A DNA stretch of 64,000 nt from Novosphingobium sp. BW1. GTDB taxonomy: Bacteria; Pseudomonadota; Alphaproteobacteria; Sphingomonadales; Sphingomonadaceae. This document shows, one piece after another, positions 57,343-64,000 of this stretch. Position numbers and translations under genes: made by a program. Location: the NCBI RefSeq assembly GCF_008107685.1, contig NZ_VIRF01000128.1, positions 1 through 64,000 on the forward strand. The letters are read 5' to 3'. Positions within the stretch are counted from its first letter, which is position 1, and each line of letters opens with the position of its first letter. The notes beneath the pieces are model-generated. The model did not search any database, was not told the DNA's origin, and saw nothing but the letters and a program-made list of their open reading frames with translations.

Positions 57343-59310
57343 CTACTTACGCAAAAGCCCGTTCAGGTGCTTGAACGCCGCTTCGAATCGATCCTTCGTC
57401 TCGTCCGACACCTTCGGCCAAAGTGTGGCTAGCTGCTCGGTGAAGTAGCGCGCGGGCCTGTAGTGGCCGAACGAACCGGACTTCATGGGGTTATCGGCCA
57501 GCCAGGCGTCAATCGCTCGAAGCGTTCGCGGCACATTCTGGTTGAGCTTCGCGAGCGTGATCTTCGACGCAAGCTGCTTGCCGTACTCGCCGTTGACAAG
57601 TTCTAAATAGAACGACCGGTCGAACATATCCTCAACATCAGCTTCAGCAGTGCCGGTGAAGTCCGCGTAGGTCGACACTTGCTTCTTGGTGAGCAGATTC
57701 TTCTTGTACAGGTCTTCGATGAGCTGCTTGTCACTGTTCTGTATGTCCAGCAGCGTGGCCACGTTCATACCCCTCTGCGAGCCAAGCATGGCCACAAAGG
57801 TGGGGACCTTACCGCTTCCGCCGACGGGCGTGACAATCCAGTCCTCCGACAGCCCAGTGCGGCCTTCGCGTTCCAATTCGCCAGATACCGCGCGGAGGTA
57901 AAGCATGTCGGCTACCCCTTCAACGATGAGCGAGTTTGGCCCGATGAACAAGGTCTGCTGGATTTCGTAGCCGAGCGCACCTTGCAGCGGGAACAGGCTG
58001 TCGTCCGTGGCGTCGAACACGTTTGCCAGCACCTTGGTGCCGTCCTCCTCCTTCGGCAGCGCTTCGGGGGCGTCGATGCCCAAATCCTGCACGATGCGGA
58101 CCCGCTCGAACTTGGTCGGGTCGATCATGAAGGGTGAGTGCGTGGTGTACAAGAGTTGGTGGCCCGATAACTCGGCGTCGAAGTAGCGCAGCAAGTCGGC
58201 CTGCGCACGACCGTGCAGCGACAGCCCAGGTTCGTCCAGCAGCAAAATGACGTTCTGCCCTTGGCGTTTCACGTCCTCGTACCATGCAAGGAATGAGAAG
58301 AACCAGACGAAGCCCCGTGAGCGGTTGCTCAACGGCGTGGTCGCCCAGTGCACGGAGTCGTACACCTCACCCCACACGTTGACCCCCTGCTGCATACCCT
58401 CCGGGTCTCCAGCTTTGGCGTCACGCACGTCGAAGCGCATCTGTATGTGCCTGTTTTGAGACCAGTACTTGACGATACGCTGGGTCAGATGGTTCCCGGC
58501 ACCTTGCAGCTTGTTTTTCAGTTCCACCGTGTTGTTGGTGGCCACTAGCTTGCGGTGGTCGAGGCGCGCGAGGTTGATAAGGCCGATGAGCGGGTAATCC
58601 GAGTCGAGGAGCTTGTCGTTTTCCTCGCGCGTGATCAGGGCGTTGAGGTTGGCCTGCCCCTCCATCTGATAGTACTCGTCGAAGTACAGGAACTTCGGCG
58701 CGCGTGGCCAAATCAGCGTGTTGAAGACGTAGTGGCTAAGCTCCTTCTCGCGGACCTTTGCGACCAGCTTCTTCGCGGCATTGATGGCATCGGTCGCTTC
58801 AACCCCATCGAGCGCGACTGCAAAGTCCTGCCAAGTCGCGGCAGCTCCCAAGGCAGCGCGCAGATCATCGGAAAGCGCCGGGTTGCTGGCGAGGTGCTTG
58901 CGTGCTGCTGCATTGTCACATGTGAGCGTGTACTTACCGTTCCCGTCGCCATAGTAGGTCGTGTACTTGAAGGTGTTGCTACTGAGAACATCGGGGCCGA
59001 AGACGTCCTCCACCGCGAGCAGGTCCGCCTTCTCAAGCTCGTACGTGCACTCGACTACTGCTGCTTCCTCGCGCTCGCCATTCTCGACGGCGAAGCGGTA
59101 GTCCTCGACCTCCCGCTTCGGGTAGTCGTAGGTCTCATCAAAGACAGCATCGCCCTTGCGGATCGGGTTGGTGCGGTAGAGCGCCGTGAGGACCGTGGTC
59201 TTGCCTGCCTCGTTCTTGCCCACCAAGCAGGTGGTCTGGTCATCAACCTCAATCGGTCCGGTATCCCAGATGCTGCGGAACTCACGGACCCGGTATTGCT
59301 TCAGCTTCAT
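57343..59310 (-). CDS. OLD-family ATPase/TOPRIM nuclease
   Basis: 655 residues. The ATPase starts at the N-terminus with Walker A GKNEAGKT (31-38). The ABC half ends with SNRSRGFVWFFSFLAWYEDV and the Walker B VILLLDEPGLSLHGRAQ, then LLYTTHSPFMIDP. From about 440 a TOPRIM-like domain is indicated by LIVEGVADMLYL (the EG Glu) and LLDIQNSDKQLIEDL (a DxxxxD pattern). This is the OLD nuclease architecture, found in P2 Old, Gabija GajA and retron-associated proteins. It probably cuts DNA when an intruder is sensed. A small gene 190 bp upstream may be its partner. Confidence 0.85.
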   Translation of the reverse strand: MKLKQYRVREFRSIWDTGPIEVDDQTTCLVGKNEAGKTTVLTALYRTNPIRKGDAVFDETYDYPKREVEDYRFAVENGEREEAAVVECTYELEKADLLAVEDVFGPDVLSSNTFKYTTYYGDGNGKYTLTCDNAAARKHLASNPALSDDLRAALGAAATWQDFAVALDGVEATDAINAAKKLVAKVREKELSHYVFNTLIWPRAPKFLYFDEYYQMEGQANLNALITREENDKLLDSDYPLIGLINLARLDHRKLVATNNTVELKNKLQGAGNHLTQRIVKYWSQNRHIQMRFDVRDAKAGDPEGMQQGVNVWGEVYDSVHWATTPLSNRSRGFVWFFSFLAWYEDVKRQGQNVILLLDEPGLSLHGRAQADLLRYFDAELSGHQLLYTTHSPFMIDPTKFERVRIVQDLGIDAPEALPKEEDGTKVLANVFDATDDSLFPLQGALGYEIQQTLFIGPNSLIVEGVADMLYLRAVSGELEREGRTGLSEDWIVTPVGGSGKVPTFVAMLGSQRGMNVATLLDIQNSDKQLIEDLYKKNLLTKKQVSTYADFTGTAEADVEDMFDRSFYLELVNGEYGKQLASKITLAKLNQNVPRTLRAIDAWLADNPMKSGSFGHYRPARYFTEQLATLWPKVSDETKDRFEAAFKHLNGLLRK

Positions 59311-59500
59311 CTCAAGCCCACCCTGTTGCTTCGCTGCGCGGTGATCGCACGCGTATCTATGAAGGAACAGAAATCGAACAGCAAGGCTTACGACTCGCTG
59401 ACTTGTGGTCAGACAAGTGGAAATATTGGAGAAGAATTAAAACCGAGCAACAGACGACCGTCGGTTATAGTATTTAGCGGGCTGCGCCTCTCGGTGAGCG

Positions 59501-59974
59501 CTACACCTCAAAGAATTCCCGCTCTCTGTAAAGCGATTCCAGCACCGAAACACAGACATGCAGCACATCGTGCTTCTTGCCGTCTGGTGTCGCAACCACG
59601 ACAGTTTCACGTGCATCTGAGTGCGTCGTACCATCGGAGTAGTAACTCCCATCGCTGAACGCCGCCCCCTTCCCTCTGACCAAGTCCTCAGCACGCAACC
59701 CCACCAGTTCGGACTTCGGATGGCGTGTAAGCTTGACGTGCTTGCCCGCGTTAGCAATTGCTCGGACCGTGTGGAAGGCAGGGACCTTCGCCGCAATCTC
59801 CTGCGCGACGTCATGCGGCTTTCCGTTTCGAACGTGCGCCACAACGTCAGCAAAGTGGTACAGAATGATGCAGGTGGAAATGGCGAGGTCGTAAGCGGTC
59901 GGCTCCGCTTCGAAGCGACGACAGAGCGGTGCCGCGAGTTCGTCGATGTACACTTGAGGGTTTGAGAATGCCAT
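59501..59974 (-). CDS. Small helical protein upstream of the OLD gene
   Basis: 157 residues from ATG 59974. The first half is helical (NPQVYIDELAAPLCRRFEAE, YDLAISTCIILYHFADVVAH). A short conserved-looking HTVRAIANAGKHVKLTRHP follows, similar in form to HEPN-like or immunity-type small proteins. The C-terminal third is strand-rich. It is the likely first gene of a two-gene unit with the OLD ATPase, with 190 bp between them, and has no strong ribosome site. Function unknown. Confidence 0.5.
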   Translation of the reverse strand: MAFSNPQVYIDELAAPLCRRFEAEPTAYDLAISTCIILYHFADVVAHVRNGKPHDVAQEIAAKVPAFHTVRAIANAGKHVKLTRHPKSELVGLRAEDLVRGKGAAFSDGSYYSDGTTHSDARETVVVATPDGKKHDVLHVCVSVLESLYREREFFEV

Positions 59975-60347
59975 GGCTCAGGCATACTCGGACCCGACCA
60001 ACTATTCCATTGGGCAGCATAACCGGCCTTCCAATCCCGTCAGTCATGCTGTCCGCGTTCAGGAAAGCGGCACGGACATCCTGATGACGGAGATGGCGCA
60101 AGGCAGCAGTCGCGGCAGTGTCCATGTTGGCGGCAAGTTCAGAAGGTGCCTTCAGATTAAATCTTTGAAATGCTGCCGCGTTAGAATCCATTTTTCGCAA
60201 CACGGTCTTTTCAGGCAGCACCCCAGCATTTCTGTAACCCTCATCATCGGCAGACTTCTGCGGTTCTCCCATTGCTGGACGACCCACAGGCAATCATGTG
60301 CAAACTGACACGTCTCCCGCCGCGAATCGGCCAACTTGGAGACGAAC
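59975..60347. other. 373-bp gap before the transfer region
   Basis: No gene was accepted. Overlapping frames exist on both strands (for example a 111-codon plus frame at 59973) but show no domains. The last 60 bp should hold the promoter of the AlpA-like gene. It separates the defence-type region from the conjugation genes. Confidence 0.4.
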
Positions 60348-60521
60348 ATGGAACCTCTCGCCATATCCATCAATGAGACTGCCAAGGCGCTCGGCGTCGG
60401 GCGATCATCGGTCTACGCCCTGATAAAATCGGGCGGCCTCGACGCCATCAAGATCGGCAGGCGAACCTTGCTTACCACCGAGTCCATCAAACGCCTGGCG
60501 CAATCCCGAACCGTCATCTGA
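60348..60521 (+). CDS. AlpA/excisionase-like DNA-binding protein
   Basis: 57 residues from ATG 60348, with GGAG 6 nt upstream. The whole protein is a MerR-type winged helix: SINETAKALGVGRSSVYALI, then KSGGLDAIKIGRRTLLTTES. Proteins of this size act as excisionases or transcription switches of integrative elements. Placed before the transfer genes it may regulate excision or transfer. Confidence 0.8.
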   Translation: MEPLAISINETAKALGVGRSSVYALIKSGGLDAIKIGRRTLLTTESIKRLAQSRTVI

Positions 60522-60597
60522 CCGGTAGACGCTCCGCGCCTGTGTCTCGCCCCATCACCAAACCTAGACAATCGTGGAATTCACGAAAGGACACCCC

Positions 60598-61206
60598 ATG
60601 CCCATTTTCCACAAGGCCGTTGACCGGCTTGCCGATCTCATGCGCCGTGATCGCAAGATCACCTATCGCGCTTTCATCGATGCTCGCCTCGCGCCCTATG
60701 TGACGCCGCTACTCGATAGGATCGTTGCCGACGACGAGGACGGCGACACACTGCGCAATTCCCTGATCCCGTGGCGACGTGCCCAGCGCCCGCCGATCGC
60801 CACCTATGGCGGCGATGTTTCCACCTGCCGGATCGACGGACCTTGGCAAGTGTTGGATCGGCACTGGCTTCCGCTCGGCGGTCTGATCGTCACGACCGGC
60901 GTGACTGCGCACCTCAATCCGTTCGAAGCACAGGCGCTGCACAAGCGGATGCAACAGGCGATCGAGGATACGGTCCTGACATGGGTCCGGGAGCATGACC
61001 TTTACGCCCTTGGCCATGTCCCGGAGGAGATCGACCGCAAGGAGGCCGACCCCGCAGCCAAGACGATGATCGCAGCATGGATCAGCGGGCAGCATGAGGC
61101 ATGCGCCGATCCGGACTCCGGCTCCGGTGGAGCCGACAGTTGCTGTTCCGGTGGCCCCTGCGGTGCCTTGTGTGATGCTTGCCGGAAAGGATCGGATCAT
61201 GCCTGA
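60598..61206 (+). CDS. Hypothetical protein of the transfer region
   Basis: 202 residues from ATG 60598 (MPIFHKAVDRLADLMRRDRK), with AAAGGA about 7 nt upstream; an in-frame GTG lies at 60574. The N-terminal 150 residues look alpha/beta with a WQVLDRHWLPLGGLIVTTGV centre. The last 40 residues are Gly/Ser-rich with several Cys (DSCCSGGPCGALCDACRKG), possibly metal-binding. It lies between the AlpA-like gene and the oriT candidate. No family was recognised. Confidence 0.6.
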   Translation: MPIFHKAVDRLADLMRRDRKITYRAFIDARLAPYVTPLLDRIVADDEDGDTLRNSLIPWRRAQRPPIATYGGDVSTCRIDGPWQVLDRHWLPLGGLIVTTGVTAHLNPFEAQALHKRMQQAIEDTVLTWVREHDLYALGHVPEEIDRKEADPAAKTMIAAWISGQHEACADPDSGSGGADSCCSGGPCGALCDACRKGSDHA

Positions 61207-61413
61207 GCCGGTCGCCGGAATGGCAGCGTTGCGGGGCTACGATGCTTCGCATCGAGCCAACAATTCAGATACACACCCCACGCACGGGTGCATCCAGCAA
61301 TTCTGCGGGTTTGACGGGATGCTATTAGCATCTTGCTCAATGCAGCGGCGAGGAAATGGCGCAATTCGGCCATTTCACGCGATGGCGAATAGCATCTCGC
61401 CGGGAGCCGTGCG
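61207..61413. other. Hairpin-rich region, candidate oriT
   Basis: 207 bp with no gene, directly upstream of the relaxosome-type gene, TraD and the relaxase. It contains four inverted repeats: CGATGC-TTC-GCATCG (61241-61255), GATGCTA-T-TAGCATC (61319-61333), AAATGGC-8-GCCATTT (61355-61376) and GGCGA-8-TCGCC (61384-61401). The sequence TAGCATCT(T/C)GC occurs twice, at 61327-61337 and 61390-61400. MobF relaxases bind a hairpin next to nic, so one of these may be the recognition site. The nick position is not visible. Confidence 0.5.
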
Positions 61414-61785
61414 ATGAGCGCCCGCGCCCAGACTGTGCGGCTCACTCCGACGCAACACCGCACTCTTGTCGGCTTCGCCAAGAGCTACGGATTGAGCGAA
61501 TATGCCATGCTCGCCCGCGTGGTGGACGCGGGCCTAGCCGCCCTCGTTCACGGAGCCGGTGGCGAGATCGATGCCCGCGAGATCGTCGCCGAACTGGCAT
61601 CGGTCAGCACCCGCGTGGTGGACATGGAGCGGTTGCTGGACCGTGCCCTGTTCACCGCCTGCGCCGCCTATTGCTACGCCCGCAGCGCGGCGACCGGGGT
61701 GCGCAAGAGCGACGAGGCGATCACCCCCGAAATCCAGGCCGCCTACGATCGCCAACTGCGGCTCGCCGGGAGCGACGGACGATGA
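61414..61785 (+). CDS. Ribbon-helix-helix-type accessory protein of the relaxosome
   Basis: 123 residues from ATG 61414 with GGGAG about 8 nt upstream. The N-terminus (MSARAQTVRLTPTQHRTLVG, FAKSYGLSEYAMLARVVDAG) fits a ribbon-helix-helix fold. The C-terminal half is helical. Such proteins bind oriT and recruit the relaxase (TrwA/TraY type). It overlaps traD as ATGA, giving one operon for accessory protein, coupling protein and relaxase. Confidence 0.7.
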   Translation: MSARAQTVRLTPTQHRTLVGFAKSYGLSEYAMLARVVDAGLAALVHGAGGEIDAREIVAELASVSTRVVDMERLLDRALFTACAAYCYARSAATGVRKSDEAITPEIQAAYDRQLRLAGSDGR

Positions 61786-63611
61786 GCCAGCCCCATGACC
61801 GCCGCGTCCATGCCGACGCCCTCCGCCGGCACAGTCTGCTCAGTCAGACCCGCCGCCTGAAACGGCAGGCCGCCATCATGTTGGCCTCGGTTGCCTTGGG
61901 CGGCATCGCCTATCCATCGCTGCTGATCGACCGCCAGACAGTTCAGGCAACGGGCACATATCTTTGGGCCAGGGCCAAGATCATGCTGGTGTCGGGCGCG
62001 ATTGCCGATCCGCCCATCCAGATCAGATATGGAGGCCGTGAGTACGAGGTGTCCGCGCGGGCCATCGCCGCCCATGCCTATTACAGGGGCGCGGCTCACG
62101 CCACGCTGACGCTCATATTACGCGGGTGTTGGCTGGGCTTTGCGACTTGGCTTGCGGGCCTGTTTCTCGTGCGCGGCGCGGTATGGCGGCGGCGCGAGCG
62201 CGCCTTGCGGGACCGCGTCATCGCCGGGACCTTGGTCACGACCGAGAAGAAGCTGGCGAGGATTACCGCCAAGCACGCGAATGCCAGCGCGCTAACCATC
62301 GGCACGGTGCCGATCCCGTCGCGGCTGGAAACCCGGCATATGGCGATGATCGGCACCACCGGCAGTGGCAAAACCACCGCCTTGCGTCAGATGCTCGACG
62401 GGATCGAGGCGCGCGGTGAAGCTGCTCTGGTCTATGATACCAGCGGCGAATTCATCGCCCTCTACTACCGACCCGAGCGCGGCGATGTGATCCTCAATCC
62501 CTTCGATGCCCGCTGCGCCTTCTGGTCGCCTTTCGCGGAGATCGCTCATCCCGCCGATGCCGCCCGCATCGCGCACCAGTTCATCACCGAAACCGGCCAG
62601 CATGATAACGACGTGTGGCTGGAAACCGCCCGCATCCTTGTCGCCAACATGCTCCGCCAGCTCTGGAAAGAGGGCAAGACCAGCCTGACCGACCTCCTGG
62701 CCATGTTCCAGATCAGCACCAAGGAGGAGCTCAAGGAGCAACTGAAAGACACCTCTTCGGCGCGCACCTTTGCCGATGATGCCGACCGGGCAACGGGCAG
62801 CGTCCTGTTCATGCTCGCCAAGGCCGCCGACCTGATCCAGTTCCTTCGTGTCGAGGACAGCGGCGGCACGCCTTTCGCCTTCCGCGACTTCATCCATGGG
62901 CTGGACAAGCCAAAGGGCGCGAAGCCCTGGATATTCGTGCCGCGCAAGGAGGACTATTTCGAAGCGTCCAAGCCTTTGCTCGCCTGCTGGCTGGAATGTG
63001 CGGCGAGCGCCGTGCTGGGGCTTCCTCCGTCGCCCGACCGGCGCATCTGGTTCGTGCTGGACGAGCTCGCCGATCTTCCCCGCGTCGACAACCTCGCGCG
63101 GCTTCTGCCGGAAGGGCGCAAGTTCGGCGCGGCGGTCGTGCTGACTTTTCAGGCGCTGGGGCAGATGCGGCATCGCTACGGGTCGGAAATCGCCGAATCC
63201 ATGCTGGGTTGCTGCAACACCAAGCTGTTCCTGCAAACCATTGACAACGAAACGCGCGTCTGGGCCAGCCAGACCATCGGTGAGTGCGAAGTCGAAATCC
63301 AGACCATGACCGACGCGCTGGCCGAGGGTGACGACGAGGCCACCACCACCTTGGGCCGGGTGCGCAAGATGCGGCCCGCCGTTCTGGAAAGCGAAATGCG
63401 GCTGCCCAAGTTCGAGGGGTATCTGTTGTTCCCCGATGGCTTGCCGGTAGCGCGGATCAAGCTGACCGCCGAGCATATCACCCGGCGCGGCGAAGCCCGC
63501 CAGCCGGGTTTCTTGGCAGGCGATCCCGACACCACGCTTTGGAAACAGACCGGGAAGACACCGCCCGCACCGCCGCCTCCCCCGAAACCTAACAGCCAAG
63601 GGCCGGTGTGA
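61782..63611 (+). CDS. traD: TraD-type conjugative coupling ATPase
   Basis: 609 residues. Two membrane helices near the N-terminus (IMLASVALGGIAYPSLLI, LGFATWLAGLFLVRGAV). Walker A is GTTGSGKTTALR (about 188-199) and Walker B is IWFVLDELADLPRVD, followed by the RKFGAAVVLTFQALGQM region typical of VirD4/TraD coupling proteins. The proline-rich tail (PAPPPPPKPNSQG) is short. It links the relaxosome to the type IV secretion pore and pumps DNA. The stop overlaps the relaxase start as TGATG. Confidence 0.9.
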   Translation: MSQPHDRRVHADALRRHSLLSQTRRLKRQAAIMLASVALGGIAYPSLLIDRQTVQATGTYLWARAKIMLVSGAIADPPIQIRYGGREYEVSARAIAAHAYYRGAAHATLTLILRGCWLGFATWLAGLFLVRGAVWRRRERALRDRVIAGTLVTTEKKLARITAKHANASALTIGTVPIPSRLETRHMAMIGTTGSGKTTALRQMLDGIEARGEAALVYDTSGEFIALYYRPERGDVILNPFDARCAFWSPFAEIAHPADAARIAHQFITETGQHDNDVWLETARILVANMLRQLWKEGKTSLTDLLAMFQISTKEELKEQLKDTSSARTFADDADRATGSVLFMLAKAADLIQFLRVEDSGGTPFAFRDFIHGLDKPKGAKPWIFVPRKEDYFEASKPLLACWLECAASAVLGLPPSPDRRIWFVLDELADLPRVDNLARLLPEGRKFGAAVVLTFQALGQMRHRYGSEIAESMLGCCNTKLFLQTIDNETRVWASQTIGECEVEIQTMTDALAEGDDEATTTLGRVRKMRPAVLESEMRLPKFEGYLLFPDGLPVARIKLTAEHITRRGEARQPGFLAGDPDTTLWKQTGKTPPAPPPPPKPNSQGPV

Positions 63612-64000
63612 TGGTGGCATCCGTTTCCGCGCTGACCAGTTCGGCGCAGGCCAGCAGCTACTACGAGGCCGACGACTATTATGCCGAAGGCGGCCTTTCC
63701 CCGTCTGAATGGCAGGGCGCGGGCGCGGAAGCACTGGGCCTGTCCGGCGAGGTCGACCGCGAAAGCTTTCGCGATTTGCTCGACGGCAAGATCGGCGAGC
63801 AGCAGCTTGGCACGTTTCGCGAGGACCAGCTTGAGCATCGGCCCGGGTGGGATGTGACCCTGAGTGCGCCCAAGTCGGTGTCGATCATGGCCGAGGTGGC
63901 AGGCGACCGACGCTTGATCGCGGCGCATGGGGAAGCGGTCAGGACCGCAATGGCCCATGTTGAGAAGCATATGGCCGCCACCCGCGTCCGAGATGGCGGC
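63611..64000 (+). CDS. MobF (TrwC/TraI) relaxase, N-terminal part only
   Basis: 130 residues are visible before the window ends. Tyr pairs at residues 17-18 and 23-24 (ASSYYEADDYYAEGG) are the nucleophile region of MobF relaxases. Later LSAPKSVSIMAEVAGDRRL contains the conserved APKSVS motif. Missing from view are the HUH His triad and the C-terminal helicase. The relaxase nicks oriT and leads the strand into the recipient. It is the third gene of the transfer operon. Confidence 0.85.
   Translation, partial: MVASVSALTSSAQASSYYEADDYYAEGGLSPSEWQGAGAEALGLSGEVDRESFRDLLDGKIGEQQLGTFREDQLEHRPGWDVTLSAPKSVSIMAEVAGDRRLIAAHGEAVRTAMAHVEKHMAATRVRDGG

Noticed and set aside
58555..59658. 367-codon plus-strand frame opposite the OLD gene
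   Set aside because: Crosses the start of the OLD gene and has no domain; Walker A and B lie on the minus strand.
59847..60293. 148-codon minus-strand frame and the 111-codon plus frame at 59973
   Set aside because: They overlap each other and the small helical gene, and neither has a recognised domain or good start.
62292..63734. 480-codon minus-strand frame opposite traD
   Set aside because: TraD motifs are on the plus strand and the plus-strand genes overlap by ATGA and TGATG.
1..64000. CRISPR array, tRNA, tmRNA or rRNA genes
   Set aside because: No regularly spaced direct repeats and no cloverleaf or ribosomal signature was seen by eye on either strand; a covariance-model search would be needed to exclude them.

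Overview
The window looks like accessory DNA from a sphingomonad (Sphingomonadales, Alphaproteobacteria). That assignment is inferred from high G+C, frequent GTG and TTG starts, a MucR-type regulator, a TonB/PepSY iron module, and the block of DUF2493, DUF6117, DUF736, DUF5983, DUF932, strawberry-notch, ParB-like and Toprim genes typical of large mobile elements in this order. No rRNA, tRNA or CRISPR array was seen. The presence of conjugation genes, an integrase and cargo suggests a conjugative plasmid or an integrative and conjugative element. No replication initiator and no ParA were found.

Layout. (1) 1-1702: the end of an IS21-like insertion sequence interrupts an AAA_13-type ATPase gene exactly inside its SEGEKTA signature. 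(2) 2.4-21.8 kb: an element-maintenance block, nearly all on the minus strand. It holds two DUF2493 paralogues around a DUF6117 gene, DUF736, a toxin-antitoxin cluster (VapBC, a RelE/ParE-type pair, a decayed ParDE), DUF5983, DUF932, an LPD29-like protein, a 1431-residue methyltransferase/strawberry-notch helicase fusion, a ParB-like protein, a Toprim/primase-like protein and an unusual MucR homologue with a histone-like tail. Most gene junctions carry a strong inverted repeat. (3) 21.9-24.6 kb: a DUF2520-type protein, a CoiA-like protein and a UPF0149/SEC-C protein. (4) 25.0-29.8 kb: a compact His-Xaa-Ser (Hxs) peptide-modification operon with hxsB, hxsC, hxsA, a TIGR03982-like gene and a MauG-like dihaem lipoprotein. 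HxsD is not found. (5) 30.3-33.4 kb: a four-gene operon with a papain-like cysteine peptidase and a large lipoprotein of unknown role. (6) 34.2-38.6 kb: a TonB-dependent receptor with a membrane protein and a PepSY protein, preceded by a Fur-box-like site.

(7) 38.9-60.0 kb: a dense defence-type island. It contains a zinc-ribbon protein, a TIR-like protein, and a tightly overlapping six-gene operon (PIN ribonuclease, DNA methyltransferase, coiled-coil protein, PD-(D/E)XK nuclease with a Cys cluster, unknown protein, SF1 helicase) with a divergent excisionase-like regulator. It also holds a Septu-like ATPase/HNH pair, a divergent HNH / nuclease-vWA pair, a P4-type integrase and an OLD-family ATPase with a small partner. 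(8) 60.3-64 kb: an AlpA-like regulator, a hairpin-rich 200-bp candidate oriT, a ribbon-helix-helix accessory gene, a TraD coupling ATPase and the start of a MobF (TrwC/TraI) relaxase that runs off the window.

The best candidates for an undescribed system are the six-gene operon at 41.6-48.2 kb, the nuclease-vWA/HNH pair at 51.5-54.3 kb and the peptidase/lipoprotein operon at 30.3-33.4 kb. All functional calls rest on reading motifs by eye. No database search was run.
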